A stretch of DNA of 64,000 nt from Cryphonectria parasitica EP155 (GCF_011745365.1 NW_024468909.1:744001-808000), one strand, 5' to 3'; counted from the stretch's first letter, positions 1 to 11,715 are shown. The notes: a model not told the origin generated them from the sequence alone. Translations and numbers: made by a program.

Positions 1-732
1 TCCAAGGCCGACGAGATACCGGCCACCGGGCCCAAGGGCCGCCTGCTGAAGGGTGATGTCCTGGTCTATCTGGGCAAGGCGAAGTCCGACTCGGCGGCCA
101 ATGTGCAGGCGATATACGACAAGCTGGCGCACCTGGACCTGAGCAATGTCAAAGTCGCCGAGAAGAAACCTGCGCCCGCAGCTGCAAAGCCTGCCGGTGC
201 CGCCAGCCCCGCCCCCGTTCCGGTCGTCGAGGATCTGCAGGTCGCCCTGCCCATCTCCCTGGCGTCGGTGATCGAGGTGCAGAAGAAGGTCCAGGAGACA
301 CTCGGGGTCTTCATGCCCCTGTCGACCTTCATCGCCCGCGCTACTGAGGTGGCCAACGACGAGTTGCCACTGGCTGCCGACTACAAGCCATCCGCAGACG
401 AGCTGTTCAACCAGGTGCTAGGGCTTGATCAGGCCGGACCCCATGGCTCTAGGGGCCACTACCTACCGCAGATCTCGGCCCTACCGCCACCAGCCTCCTT
501 CTCGCAGAGGGCAGTTAAGGCTACCAGGCCGGATATTATTGATATCCTCTCCAGTGGGTCAGCGAAGAAGACAACGACGGTGGCTTCACCAACGACCAGA
601 CCATCTGGTCTGTCGACGGGGCTGAATGTGTTCAGCCTCAAGGTGCCCAAGGCGGAGGAGAAGAGGGCCAAGACGTTCCTCGAGAGGGTCAAGCTGGTGT
701 TGGAAAACGAGCCGGGGAGGTTAGTCCTATGA
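1..732 (+). CDS. PDX1: Pyruvate dehydrogenase complex protein X component (E3-binding protein), 3' part
   Basis: Partial gene: the window opens inside the coding sequence and the frame is open from base 1 to TGA at 730-732 (243 codons). The first residues (SKADEIPATGPKGRLLKGD) are the peripheral subunit-binding domain, with the typical GPKGRLLKGDV turn, that docks dihydrolipoamide dehydrogenase (E3) onto the mitochondrial pyruvate dehydrogenase core. An Ala/Pro-rich linker follows (about residues 57-76) and then a divergent C-terminal region without the HHxxxDG catalytic motif of the E2 acetyltransferase. That is what separates protein X from E2. The lipoyl domain and mitochondrial presequence should lie upstream of the window. 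It is convergent with the next gene. The family call is good; the missing 5' part prevents any statement about the start. Confidence 0.82.
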   Translation, partial: SKADEIPATGPKGRLLKGDVLVYLGKAKSDSAANVQAIYDKLAHLDLSNVKVAEKKPAPAAAKPAGAASPAPVPVVEDLQVALPISLASVIEVQKKVQETLGVFMPLSTFIARATEVANDELPLAADYKPSADELFNQVLGLDQAGPHGSRGHYLPQISALPPPASFSQRAVKATRPDIIDILSSGSAKKTTTVASPTTRPSGLSTGLNVFSLKVPKAEEKRAKTFLERVKLVLENEPGRLVL

Positions 733-1077
733 GGCAACTTTGGGTTCGACTGTAGGAAAAGGGGATAAAACTGTGTAATCTAGGCTCGAGTACAGCACAA
801 CACTATAGACATGGCGGGGTAGCATTCGTGAAGGATGTAGCACACCGTTTTTTCTTCTTCTTTCTTGTTGTTTTCAAGATTACAAAGGCGACACGTTGTT
901 ATATGACACGTGCGCGTTGGACAAAAGCGGCATATCACATTCTAAAGAAAAGCAGTTCACAATTTGTTGACAAATTGCCTGACCGTCCTCCCATGTCTTC
1001 TTCTATGCAGAAGCGCTTACACTCACGCACGCTACATGAGCAACCAAGATTTGAACCATTAATCATCTTATCATCCA
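733..1077. other. Convergent intergenic spacer (3' ends of PDX1 and lactonase gene)
   Basis: The 345 bases between two stop codons should hold both 3' UTRs. There is a T-rich stretch at about 848-872. I see no gene. Confidence 0.6.
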
Positions 1078-2481
1078 TCACAGCCAAACGGCAGTAGCAG
1101 CCTGAACGACCCCACCATCCCCACCAAGCCTTGTAGCAGCCACCTCTCGAAAAGCCTTTCCATTCCATCCCAAAATCGTAACCCATCCTTCCTCGCTATC
1201 CGTCAGCGCGATGTACTCCTCCTCCTCCCCCCCTCCAGACCTCGATAACGTCTCGTACAGAGCTCGTGGCGCAGGCTCGACCGCGTTCGCCAGGCCTCCG
1301 CTCGTCCTCGTCTCGAAGATACACCGCGCGGGGCCAAGGATCATACCCTCCGCGTCCAGCTCGTAGGCGGCCACGTAGCCCTTGGTCTCAGGTCGCAGAC
1401 CTCTCGTGCTGGCATACAGCCACCTGGGCGCCGCCGCCGCAGCGCCACCATCCTCACTTCGACCCAGGCGCAGGCTAGTGGCGGGGGGCAGGTTAGACGT
1501 GCGCACTTCGTCTGCCCAGAAGTCCTCGGCACTACAGCCCGCCGACATGATCGTCTCCCCGCCTAGATGCTTCAGGGCTAAGGCTGCGTCCTCTCCCTCC
1601 CCTGCCTCCCCTCCTCCGATGCGAAACGCGTCTACCATGCCGCTGTGCTCCTGGACAACGTACAGCACGCGGCCGTTGGGGTGTGGCCAGGCGTGCCGGG
1701 GACCGTCGTTGGGGCGGGGGGAGATGTGTTTTGCCTCAGGGGTTAATAGTGTGCTCCCTTCTCCTTTCCCTTCATCTGCTAATGTGTCGAGCCGGTAGGT
1801 CCAGACGCAGTTGTGACCAATGTCAGCGACATACACTGCCCGTCCGTCCGGCGAGATATCAACGCTGTGTGCCCCCCACCGCAGACCTCCAAATCCACCG
1901 TACGCGACGCCCTCTCGTGCCCCGTCGTTGGCACCGCCTGCCTGACGGAAGGACAACGCCTGTACGAGGGGGCCAATACGACCCCCACCTTTTCCTTTCT
2001 CTTTCCTTCCTTCTTCCTGGCCCTCACCCTCGTCCTCTTCCAGCCGAAACACCTCACCACTGGGCCCGCCGGCGGAGAGGAGGTGTCGCCCCGAAGGGGA
2101 GACGGTCACGTAGCCCGACAGCGAGGCCACGGGAGCCGTGTTGAGGGGCGTGGTGCTGCCTGTGGCTAGGTCGACGGCGTAGGCGCCTACAGAAGGGGGA
2201 TCGGTCCAGTTGGTAGTGTAGAGGCGGGTGTGGTCTGGGGAGAGGGCGAGCCAGGAGTGACCGCCCCAGGCTTTGGATATGTGGGCAATGGTGAGGTTTC
2301 CAGACGCTGGAGAGGAAGAAGAAGAGGAAGAAGAGGAAGAAGAGGGAGGTGGTGGTCTGAACTGGAGAGTGTATATTTCTGGGGACCTGAACGTGCCGAC
2401 TAGTAAGGTGAAGACATTGGAAGGAGACCCATTGGCTTGGTCGCCGCCGCCGTTGGGTAGGGGGGCGTTCGTCGTGCTCAT
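1078..2481 (-). CDS. Lactonase-family beta-propeller, carboxy-cis,cis-muconate cyclase-like
   Basis: Single-exon 467-residue protein. The start chosen is the ATG at 2481 (MSTTNAP...); the frame is open a further 32 codons to 2577, but that part is low complexity. The seven-bladed propeller family (lactonase, PF10282 type) shows in LLVGTFRSPEIYTLQF near the N-terminus, repeated blades such as HSWLALSPDHTRLY, HSVDISPDGRAVYVADIGHN and HAWPHPNGRVLYVV, and the C-terminal ALTDSEEGWVTILGWNGKAF. Members include fungal 3-carboxy-cis,cis-muconate cyclase (protocatechuate branch of the beta-ketoadipate pathway) and 6-phosphogluconolactonases, so the exact substrate is uncertain. Two low-complexity insertions stand out: a serine run (DNA 2309-2345) and a Glu/Lys/Gly-rich loop (DNA about 1985-2045), both likely surface loops between blades. 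Confidence 0.72.
   Translation of the reverse strand: MSTTNAPLPNGGGDQANGSPSNVFTLLVGTFRSPEIYTLQFRPPPPSSSSSSSSSSSPASGNLTIAHISKAWGGHSWLALSPDHTRLYTTNWTDPPSVGAYAVDLATGSTTPLNTAPVASLSGYVTVSPSGRHLLSAGGPSGEVFRLEEDEGEGQEEGRKEKGKGGGRIGPLVQALSFRQAGGANDGAREGVAYGGFGGLRWGAHSVDISPDGRAVYVADIGHNCVWTYRLDTLADEGKGEGSTLLTPEAKHISPRPNDGPRHAWPHPNGRVLYVVQEHSGMVDAFRIGGGEAGEGEDAALALKHLGGETIMSAGCSAEDFWADEVRTSNLPPATSLRLGRSEDGGAAAAAPRWLYASTRGLRPETKGYVAAYELDAEGMILGPARCIFETRTSGGLANAVEPAPRALYETLSRSGGGEEEEYIALTDSEEGWVTILGWNGKAFREVAATRLGGDGGVVQAATAVWL
2309..2345. repeat. GAA/GAG purine tract (codes a serine run on the minus strand)
   Basis: A run of GAA/GAG trinucleotides on the plus strand reads as TCT/TCC serine codons in the lactonase gene. 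It is a coding microsatellite likely to vary in length. Confidence 0.75.
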
Positions 2482-4267
2482 GGTATAATGATAATAGTAG
2501 ATATCCGGAGAGGGAGAAGAAGAAGAGGAGAAAGGACTATGTCGGAACCGCCAGGCTGACTTACACACCATCCACAATCACAGGCGGAGGAGCAACGATA
2601 CATAGAAAGAATTTCTTAATAAGGAGGAGGAAAACGAAGACAAGGACCTTATAAGACGACACACCTCATCAAGAGTCACGAGAGGAGGGTGCTAAGGTAC
2701 GAGGAGCACAAGAAAGAAGAAGTGTGAGTAATATACACGTTACTTGTCATCGTACTTTTGAATTAAAAAACTGGGCTCGTTTCCTCTCTTCTCTCGTAGT
2801 CGGAACATCCGCGCGACAGGGACGGCCCATCGCGGATGAGGCACCGGAGAGGAAAGAGGAGTAGTGCGCAGACGGCAAGGCGTACAGTAGCGCCCAAACA
2901 TGTCACTTTGAGCCACCTGCTCGGTTCAAGCTTAGGACTAATTCGGAGGTATTCTTCTTTTGAAGCAGGAAGGCCTTTTTTTCCTTTTTCGGAGACACAA
3001 GGTTAACTCTTGTTGCGCAAAGTCTGCTGATGCTGCGGCTAACATCCCAAGTCACAAACGAGAACGGAACGCAGTTTTATAGGAGAATATACGGGAGCCG
3101 CAAGACAACATTTTGGTCCACAAAGTTTCTCCTTACAGGGCACCCTGAAGAATAGGCACACCGTTCTTTTCTTCAGGGGCTCTTTTTCCTCCCCTATCTG
3201 GCATGTGAGCCCCTCACTGGACCATTTGTTGGCAAGAGAAAAGAGACGGCATCCGAGGGCAGTCCACTTTTGAAGGAGTAAAGGAAATCAAGAAGGTTGC
3301 GCTAATACAGAGAGGGTTATCGTTATCCTCGGCAGGTGCTTGATCCGATGGTTACTTGCATACAGCAGTACTGTGGTACATCTACTTGATACTATTAGTG
3401 CTAGACACGAACAAAAGGAAAAAAAAAACCCCCCCTTTCCTTAGGTTGGCCAGAGTTGCACTGATCGTCTCGCGTATATACCATAGTAAGCAAGTTGCAT
3501 TCGCTTGGCTCGGTTGTACGATAGTACTATAGGACATACCTATGCAGCCGCAAGAATTCCAATCACTCAGTTCCCATCAATCAATTACCATGTATCATGG
3601 TAATCAATCGCCTTTTTGTGCAATGGCTGTGGGGAGTGGGTTTCTAGAGGAGGACTTGCCAGATGGAACCAAAAGATGTGCCACAAACGCGTGTTCTCCA
3701 CACAACTGCCTTGCCGACTCAAAATCTGGGTGTCTATTGTACTTACTGATAGAAAGATAACTCTAATTGATCAGCGTGTGTTATGGAAAAGACAAAATAA
3801 AATAGAAAACCACAACTTCTTGGCAAAGATTATACTCTCGGCGCTCCAATTTCCCAAATTGGGCCGTGAATGGATTACTATGGAGTTTACACCAGTCATG
3901 GAACCATAGTTGCTGTGTAAGTGGTTGTGTTATCGGTTCAGGACTCCATTCATAGCTGACATTATGGGGCGATACCATATCTATGCCTTGCCTCGTGGCA
4001 ACTGATAGCGGGCCGGACCAGACCAGCTGTGTAGTATTGGTGAAACGCACATGCAGCTCATATAGCGCTGGTGCAGCAGCCATGAGGGGGAAGGGGAACT
4101 GATCAGGTAATGTAGAGAAGGACTTAAGTATTAGTGCTGCCCGAAGATTTTCAACTGTACATGAGAAAGACCGGAAGAAGAGAGAAAGGCACCTCTCATC
4201 TTCGCCTCACCTCTCCTTTCGTGTGCTGGCCGAATTGATTGTCATCACCACCAACTGCGCAGTGACC
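2482..4267. other. Intergenic region, divergent promoters of the lactonase and MFS genes
   Basis: This 1.8 kb holds no ORF with recognisable composition. It contains an A-run followed directly by a C-run at about 3418-3436 and AT-richer DNA from 3350 to 3900. It presumably holds the 5' regions of both flanking genes, which are transcribed away from each other. Confidence 0.5.
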
Positions 4268-6184
4268 ATGGGAGCAGGAAGTGGAGCCATACCGCCTGCG
4301 GCAGCTGCTGCAGCCGCAGCGACCACAATGGACGATCCAGCCTGGCCTCCTGGAACTGTCCGACTTGAGAGGCTCCACGGAGAAAATGCTGCAGATATCA
4401 TCCTGCAGCCCCGACCGACCAGCGACCCGAACGATCCGCTGAACTGGCAGAAGTGGAGGAAATACCTGAACTTTGGCCTGGCGACGTTCTACGCCGTCAT
4501 GGCTTTCGCTCAGATCAATGCCACCACCCCGACCTGGGGCCCGATGGAGGATGAGCTGGGCTTTGATGCCGTGCTAATGTACGGCTTCCTCCCTTCCTGC
4601 TGAACATGATTTCTCGTCAAGCTTTGCTTGGGGTTTGGTGCTGAGCTGGTCGCATTAGGAACAACACATACGCCATTGGCTGCGCGACGCTCGCCCTCGG
4701 AAGCTTTATGCTGATCCCCTTTGCGCTGAAGTACGGACTGCGGCCCATCTACATCCTCAGCAGCGCCGCACAGATGGCCATCATGATCTGGGCGGCACGG
4801 ACAGAGACCGCCGGCGACTGGTGGGGTGTCAACGCCCTGCAGTGCTGGGTGGGGTCGCTAGCCGAGACCATGGTCCAGATGACAGTTGCCGATGTCTTCT
4901 TCGTCCACCAGCGAGGCCTGATGAACTCCATATACATCTGGGCGTCCAACTTTGGAAGCTCCCTGGCGCCCGTCGCCGCCGGCTTCGTTACCACCTCGCA
5001 GGGCTGGCGGTGGGTATGGTGGTACATGACCATTTTCTTTGGGCTCGTCCTCATCGCATTCGTCTTTGGGTTCGAAGAGTCCAAGTTTGATTGGTCCAAG
5101 GCGGCCCTCGTGGGGAGGCCGGTCCCGGCTGCGGCAGTAGAGACGGCCTCAAACGTCGGTTCCAACAACGGCGATGACGTGGTGGAGGAGAAGAAAAGGC
5201 CGCAGTCATCCGATCCAGAGAAGCAGGCCCAGGCGGTGCTGTCGCCGCAGGACAGCGCCACGTCGGCTACAGCCATCGAGATTGACCCAACGATCCCCCG
5301 CAAGACGTACTTTCGGATGCTGAGCCTGGCGACAACGACCCCAGGGCCCTTTATGCTCTTCGCACGGCACGCATATCAGCCCTTTGAGATCCTGGTGACC
5401 ATCCCCGGCGTGGCATACATGTCCCTGGTGTACGCGGTGCTGTTGGCATGGTCGACGGTCATGTCGGCAGCGCTGAGCACGTACATGATCGAGGAGCCGT
5501 ACGACTTCAACTCGACCCAGATTGGCCTGATGAACCTAGCCCCTTTTATCGGCAACACGCTCGGGTCGCTCATCTGCGGTCCCCTGAGCGACTGGATCAT
5601 CCTGCGACTGGCCAAGAGGAAGGACGGCATCTACGAGCCCGAGATGCGCCTCTGGATCTTTGTTCCCTTTATCCCCTTCCAGGTCGCGGGGGCGTTCTGG
5701 TTCGGATACGCCCTGCAGGGTGGACAATCGTGGGTTGCGGTGGCATGGGCCTGGGGTATCTGCAGCTTCGGCTCCGCGCCCATCTCCTCCATCGCCCTGA
5801 CATACATGACAGATGCGTACAACGAGGTAAGCAGCATCAGCAGCATCAGCAGCATCAGCAGCATCAGCAGTAGCAGCAGGGGACAATGAAGCTAACCTAA
5901 ACACCCCTTGACGTTACCAGATCATTGGCGACGCCCTGGTGGCACTCACCTTCTCGCGAAACACGCTGAGCACCGTCTTCGTCTTCGCCATGACGCCGTG
6001 GATCAGCGCGGTGGGCATCTCCAACGTGTTCAACACCATCGGCGCCATCGGGCTGGCCGTGTTGCTCTTTGCGTTTGCCTTCATCTGGAAGGGCAAGGTC
6101 TGGCGGTACAAGAGCGCAGGACGATACAGGTACTTTGCAGCAAGGCAGTTCGACCCGAGGCCCATTGACAACAAGCAGCACTAG
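4268..6184 (+). CDS. Major facilitator superfamily transporter (HOL1/DHA1-like)
   Basis: Three exons: 4268-4578, 4659-5826 and 5921-6184 (580 residues). Intron 1 (GTACGG...TAG) joins ...GFDAVL to MNNTYAIGC, and intron 2 (GTAAGC...CAG) joins ...MTDAYNE to IIGDALVAL. The start at 4268 (GACCATGG context) is the first ATG of the frame; an alternative is 4328. After a poly-Ala N-terminus comes NDPLNWQKWRKY, the motif before TM1 in this fungal subfamily. About 12 hydrophobic segments follow, with a long charged central loop (about residues 255-315) between the two six-helix halves. The family exports or imports small molecules such as drugs, polyamines or metabolites by proton coupling; the substrate cannot be told. 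The zinc-cluster factor lies 2.2 kb downstream on the same strand, but no biosynthetic genes are nearby. Confidence 0.85.
5829..5880. repeat. AGCATCAGC-type microsatellite inside an MFS intron
   Basis: About four copies of a 9-base unit of AGC and ATC triplets begin two bases after the GT of the 94-nt second intron (5827-5920). The frame stays open through the repeat and stops at TGA 5887-5889, so a retained intron would add a Ser/Ile tail and truncate the transporter before its last helices. Confidence 0.8.
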
Positions 6185-8383
6185 TTGGTACCCGCGTATA
6201 TTGTCAGTTGAGATTGGTTGTAGTGGTCATAATATAGGAACAATACCCACCCACAATGATTCTTGTCCTGAACTGCGACGCTGCCTCCCTCGCTCCCTCT
6301 CCATTCATTCCAACTGCAGTACAGTATCAGCCGGTTCAGACCCCTGCTATGAACATCAAGATATCGAGCTGACAGATCATCTTTGTGTTACAACGAGGGG
6401 AGGGAGTTAAGTGACATCGCTCGAGACGGAGGGCCAGGGATCTTTTTGAAAGGGTGGTATGTTTGTAGGGGCTTGTGTGACAACCGAGGCACACACCTGC
6501 AGGAGTCTAGATAGGTGCGTCATCCGACGGGCGAGGAACCGCGGTCACAATTCCGGCATGCTGCCCCCCCCCCCTCCCCCCGGGCACCTTTCCACTTACG
6601 ACGATGCTGCTACAGGACCGTGTGTTTTACACACTACTTATTATGTAGTACTCTAGTACGGCAGTACATAGTCCCTGCCATTGAAACACGGTATACTACA
6701 TCTGGTATGTCGACAATAGTAAATAAACCACAGCAATAAAATGATCTATACAGCATCTATCCCTGCCCTGCCCATGCGAGAGCCACGTTTATTCATCCCA
6801 TCTGAGATGGATGACTATGCCTGCTGTCATAATTAGGCCATTGTCAGGCCACAGTGGATCATAGAGGTATCAATTCTACATATGCAAAACAAAGTGATAG
6901 GGATCGCCCTCGCTGAGAATCTAAAAATGATGTGTTTGTTGCTCTCATTTCAGCTCAAGTCAAATATGATGTACAGAAGGCACTAAGAAGTACTTAGTCC
7001 AGGCAGGTATGGGTGGTGGTGGGTGACTTCCAAATGCTTAGGATAGCTGCTAATCCGCCCCCCCCGGGGCACACACCGCCTTCTCTCCCCAGGCCTCTCC
7101 TTCTAGAGGTGTAATATACATAAATATACATATTACATCAGTGACACAGGGCCTTAGTACCATAGCATCATAGCGCATCATACCAAGTGAATCTTGTACC
7201 TGTCAGCTGCTGTCGAGTAGAATCAGAGTAAGTACTATTGTACCTACAGTGCACCCCTCACACCCCTAGCATTCCCTCACACCCCCATGTCCGTCCATGA
7301 CTTGTCAACAAGACTACCCCAGCAACTCGATCTTGGCTCTACTATGTAGATGTAACCAGGCCACTGTCTCTAATTCCATTGTGCCTATTTTTCTTGGGGG
7401 GTTGTTTTTATTTCTTTGGGGGGGGGGGGGGGCGGGGAAGTCTCCTGCATACCGTAGCTCCCGGTTCAACAAACATTGCCCCCCCCTTCTTTCCAAAAAC
7501 GCTCCTCATCAACCGCTAATCTTCGCCAAGCTTGCCAATACCGACCAGCTGCCTCACACCTGACAAGCCAATCCCGTTTGCCCTCCTCCCTTCCAAGAAC
7601 TACCAGGCATGACTTCAGCCTGCTGAAGCTGGTTCCATACTTTGCCATTGGCCTCCATCGCCACTAAACACCACAGCTGTTCCCGACATACACATGATCT
7701 CTATCTCTCTCTGTCTCTCTTTCCAGCGTCTTGGATCTCATCGTTCATCTAGCTGAAGCTCATTCATCTATCTACCTCTTACTTCACCCGTCCCTCTCTG
7801 TCTTGGAGCTTATTCCGAGCCCTCCACTCCCTTCCAAACCCCACCTAAACACCACTTGTCCTCCCCTTACCTAGCTGAAAAGGGGATGAAGCTTGCTGCA
7901 GGCATTTGTCGACAACAGTTGGGAAGTTGACAAGATCTGGTGATCCACCCGGCTCCATTGTGCCACGACATCCTGTCTTCCAACTCAGAAAGCTCTTTCA
8001 AAGTCAGGCCTCCGTGCTTGCCGACCTTGCTTATTCAAGTATTCGGCCCGTACGGAGTGGGTAGGCAAGGCAAGGGGACTTAGCCGATCAGTCATCGTCC
8101 GCCGTCTCCGTCTCTTGGGGGGTGATCCGCCCCGGAGCTTGAAGGCCGATTGAGACTCACTGCTGTCGACATCAGCCCACCTCACCGTCGCCTCACCTCA
8201 CCCCAGCCCACCTCGCCCTCCTCATCGGGTCCGCTTCCGATACGATCAATCAACACCTCCCACGGCACAGGTGCTTGGCTTGGCTTACTCCCGCGCATGG
8301 CGGGCCGCGACCTGCCGTGACTGTGACCACTGCCGCACCCTTTCTTGTCTCCGTCTTGTGTCTAGGCCCCTCCCCCCACATAT

Positions 8384-8419
<36 letters not shown>

Positions 8420-8435
8420 TATCTCTTGCCAGACA
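6185..8435. other. 2.2-kb intergenic region upstream of the zinc-cluster factor
   Basis: No supported gene. It contains C-runs (about 6563-6580 and 7057-7064), a 15-base G-run (7418-7432), a short AT-rich inverted repeat (7111-7117 with 7130-7136) and a pyrimidine-rich stretch around 7696-7725. The latter and the dinucleotide repeats near 8383 probably belong to the promoter and leader of the downstream factor. Confidence 0.5.
8383..8419. repeat. Compound (AC)n-(GA)n dinucleotide microsatellite in a 5' leader
   Basis: About six to seven AC units run directly into about ten GA units, ending 16 bases before the start codon of the zinc-cluster factor, so it lies in its 5' UTR or core promoter. 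Confidence 0.85.
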
Positions 8436-11400
8436 ATGACCCGGCCAAAAGTCCCAGATGACAAGAGAATTCGTACTGCGCAGGCCTGCGAGTCCTGTAA
8501 GCGTCGGAAGCAGAAGGTGAGAGCATCTCTGTCCCAGATGTCGACACCACCATCTCCTTTCTCACTATCTACTGTCCAATCATGTTGCTTCTCCTCCCTG
8601 TCAGGTATCATTTGGGTCTCTTCCGAACAGACACTCTCTCTCTACATTGTACATGTATCACCTAGTGCTAGGCAACATGCAATGAGGAGGGTAGGCAAAG
8701 GTTTTGAGAAAGAAGGAGGAGGCGGGATGGGGGCCGGCAGCGATGTCGAGAGAATAGCCCCCATGTTCTCTCAGCCTGTGTTGTTGTTGTCGTTGCTGCT
8801 GCTGCTTTTGTTGTTCATCTTACTCCTGGTGCGGGTCAAGATCCTGGCGGCTAACAACCAGAGCCCAATGTAGTGCAATGGGTTGCAGCCTTGTAACACA
8901 TGTACCAAGAGGGGCTTCAACTGCGAATATGTCGCACAGAACGGCTCCACTCCGAGCCACAGCGGCGGTCCCAGACAAACTTCAGCCATAGATACGTCTC
9001 CTCAGCACGAGCCGGTACCCATGTCGGATGCTGTTGAGTCTACTGCCGAGCCAGTTGCCAAGAGGTTGAAGGCCTCTGGAGACGGATCAGGTCACCCAGC
9101 ACGTCCAAAACCAGCTCGTCATCACGCCTCGGATGCCAATGAGACGGCTAGGCCGCCACGCCTCCCGACTCCTATACTTGCACCTGCTCTCCCTGCCCTG
9201 CCCGGCCGAGAGTTAGATCCGGACGCCCGCTCCAGGCAGAGTACCGTGAGCGCTGCTGATGAGGTCGCCGAAGTCTATACCGAGACCAGGATGCTTCAGG
9301 ATCCTACTGGAAGGCTGCGTGAGTGAACTGCGCGACTCTTCCTCCCCTGCCAGAGTCTCTTTGAACTTTGCTGACTACAGGTTCAGTATACCTTGGTGAT
9401 TCCGCGACGCTGTCATACCTACAGTTCATCCGTATGATAGTGGAGAGTGTCGATGGCCCATCTCAATTTACCACGGATCCAAGTCGTCACCGGCTCATGG
9501 AGGCGACGACCACCCTCCCACCGGATGCGAGGGCGCCCGTCTTGCTCCCAGACCGCAAGACTGCGGATGTCCTTGTAAAATCATACTTCACAAACGTGAG
9601 TTCGCTTTCGCACATTGTTTCTTGTGCCTTTTTCAAGGCGAGAGAGCAACTCTGGCATCTAGTATCGTCATCCTTCCACAAGTGGTGGTACATGCCAACT
9701 TTGGTTGTTGTATACTGAGTGATGCTGACTTCGGACAGACCAACAGCCTAGTGGAGGTCTTCGAACGGACCGTCTTCGCTAAACAACTTGATGTTTGCTA
9801 CCAAGACCCCCTCGCTGCGGAACCGACCTTTCTGTGCCTGCTAAACCTCGTTTTTGCCATTGGTCTCCTGCTTGCTACGCCCCTCTCGGGCAGCGACGAG
9901 GAGAAGGTCGTACAGAAGCTTCAGGCAGGCCAGGCGGACCGTGCCGAGCTCTTCTTCAGAAATGCCAAGTGCTTAGGAGACCCTACCACGGGGTTTGAGG
10001 ATGCAGACTTCTGGTCTGTCCAGGCGTTATTGCTCATGTCCGTGTACATGTTGGCAAAGACGAAGCGGAATGCAGCCTATGCGTATCACGGTAAGACGTT
10101 CAGCCCAGTCAGTCATGATTGCTCTCTTGATACTGACAAAGCGGGTTAGGAATGGCTGTGAGATCTGCGTATGCCCTAGGCCTGCATAGACTCGAAACCA
10201 TGGTGATCTTCCCTGTGCCGGATCGTGTGCAGCGGAGAAATGTCTGGCGAAGCCTATACGTCCTCGACCGCTTCCTGGCAGCAGCTCTCGGTCGACCGAC
10301 GTCCATCTCGGAAGATGACTGCTCTCCAGATGCTCTTGTCACTCCTGACAAATATTTCGCAACGAACGACACCGACTCTTCATCCTTTGGTGGCCTGAAC
10401 GCAGCCGTGCGTAGTTGCCAGGTCATCGGGATCATCCTGAAGAAAATTTACGCGCACCGCAAGATATCAACCAGGCTCGCACAGGATATATCAGAACAGT
10501 GCAAGGGGGGTCCGCAAAAGTACAGCCCGAACCTTCACTGGCGACAAGCTATGAACACCGATATCGATCCGAAGCATGGCATGGCAATATTACACGTCAA
10601 CCTGTTGTACTGTCACGCGGTTATTCTGTTGACGAGGCCCTTCTTTCTCTTCCTGATGAACCGGCTGCAGCAGGAAAAGCGAGGCATCCCTCGTGCAGCG
10701 ATACGCCCAGGCTCAAGGATGGAGAAATTCTCTGAAGCCTGTGTGAATGCTGCCTACCACACTGTCACACTCGTACACATGGGTTTTGAGGGCAAATATT
10801 TACCACAACGTGACCCATTCGTGATGTGAGTTTTCACAAACACACACAAAGAGCTACTGACGACTACGACGCATGGCTGACTTTCTTGCTCCAGACATTT
10901 CCTCTTCGCTGCTGCCCTAGTAGTCCTCAGCAGCGAATTCGCCTGCCTCCACCAGAATTCCGCCTATGCCGAGACGTTCCACAAGGCCATGACAGTCATG
11001 AATTACTGTGCCAAGTCAGACCCACAAGCCGGTCGGCTGGTCTACATCCTGACAACCTTTAACCATGTTATCGTAACCAGGAATCCTGCGACAACATCAG
11101 CAGGGCCAGACCCGACCTCTGTCCCGAATACACCAACGGGCACGATAAGTAACTCATCCAATGATCCAATGGCCAACTTTTTCTTGTCACATCCGCCGGC
11201 TCACCTCAACCCCACCAACCCGCTGGGCACCTCGACCTTCACATCGATCAACGCCCAGGCGCAGAAGGCACCCGGCTTGCCCCGCCGCGACTCTGCCAAC
11301 ATGCCCCCCGGCCCCTCACCATCCCCTGGCACGATGCCCGCAGCCACTACACCTGCCACCTCTGCAGGTGGAGACGTGTTGTCTGACACGGATTGGTTTC

Positions 11401-11657
11401 ACTTCGATAATCTGTGGGAGGCGTGGGCTCCACCGGTCAGTGGCGGCGCTTCCAGCAGCGCGCCGGCAGCCGCGGTGACGGACCCCGCGCTCTACAACGA
11501 TGCTGCGATCAATGATTTCGCCGTTGCAAGTGACGCCGGGCCGTCCATATTTGCTACACCACCAATGCCATCTGCGCAGATGGATGCCAGATATAATAAT
11601 AATGGGGTCGCAGGGATGCCGGTTCCTCTTTATCCTATGATGACTTTTACAGAGTAG
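8436..11657 (+). CDS. Zn(II)2Cys6 transcription factor with fungal-specific domain
   Basis: Six exons: 8436-8516, 8874-9318, 9381-9595, 9739-10090, 10150-10825 and 10895-11657 (843 residues). The binuclear zinc cluster spans C18, C21, C28, C34, C37 and C44 with exact CX2CX6CX5CX2CX6C spacing. Intron 1 falls just before C28, which fixes that splice site. A disordered linker follows. The middle-homology (Fungal_trans) region comes next: YFTNTNSLVEVFER, then LLMSVYMLAKTKRNAAYAYHG joined across intron 4 to MAVRSAYALGLHR, then RNVWRSLYVLDRFLAAALGRP. The C-terminus is Ser/Pro/Thr-rich. The protein should bind CGG half-sites as a dimer in the nucleus; its targets are unknown. The stop codon abuts a transposon, so the native 3' UTR has been separated from the gene. 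Confidence 0.87.
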
Positions 11658-11662
11658 ACTGG

Positions 11663-11691
11663 CACGTTCCTGACAAAAAAGAGCGCACTCA
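11663..11691 (+). repeat. Left terminal inverted repeat of the transposon
   Basis: 29 bases identical to the reverse complement of 12951-12979. Identity ends after ...GCGCACTCA. Confidence 0.93.
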
Positions 11692-11715
11692 ACAACAGAC
11701 ATTTTTCATTTATCC

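Noticed and set aside
2482..2577. N-terminal extension or 5' intron of the lactonase gene (GTAAGT near 2563)
   Set aside because: No acceptor at a workable distance before the ATG at 2481, and the extra 32 codons are low complexity.
3781..4083. 100-codon minus-strand frame
   Set aside because: Composition is not gene-like and no motif or splice extension supports it.
8271..8435. Upstream in-frame extension of the zinc-cluster factor
   Set aside because: It would translate the dinucleotide repeats; the ATG at 8436 lies 17 codons before the first cluster Cys, the usual spacing.
4268..11657. MFS transporter plus zinc-cluster factor as a metabolite gene cluster
   Set aside because: No backbone or tailoring enzymes nearby, and the flanking genes are housekeeping or general transport genes.
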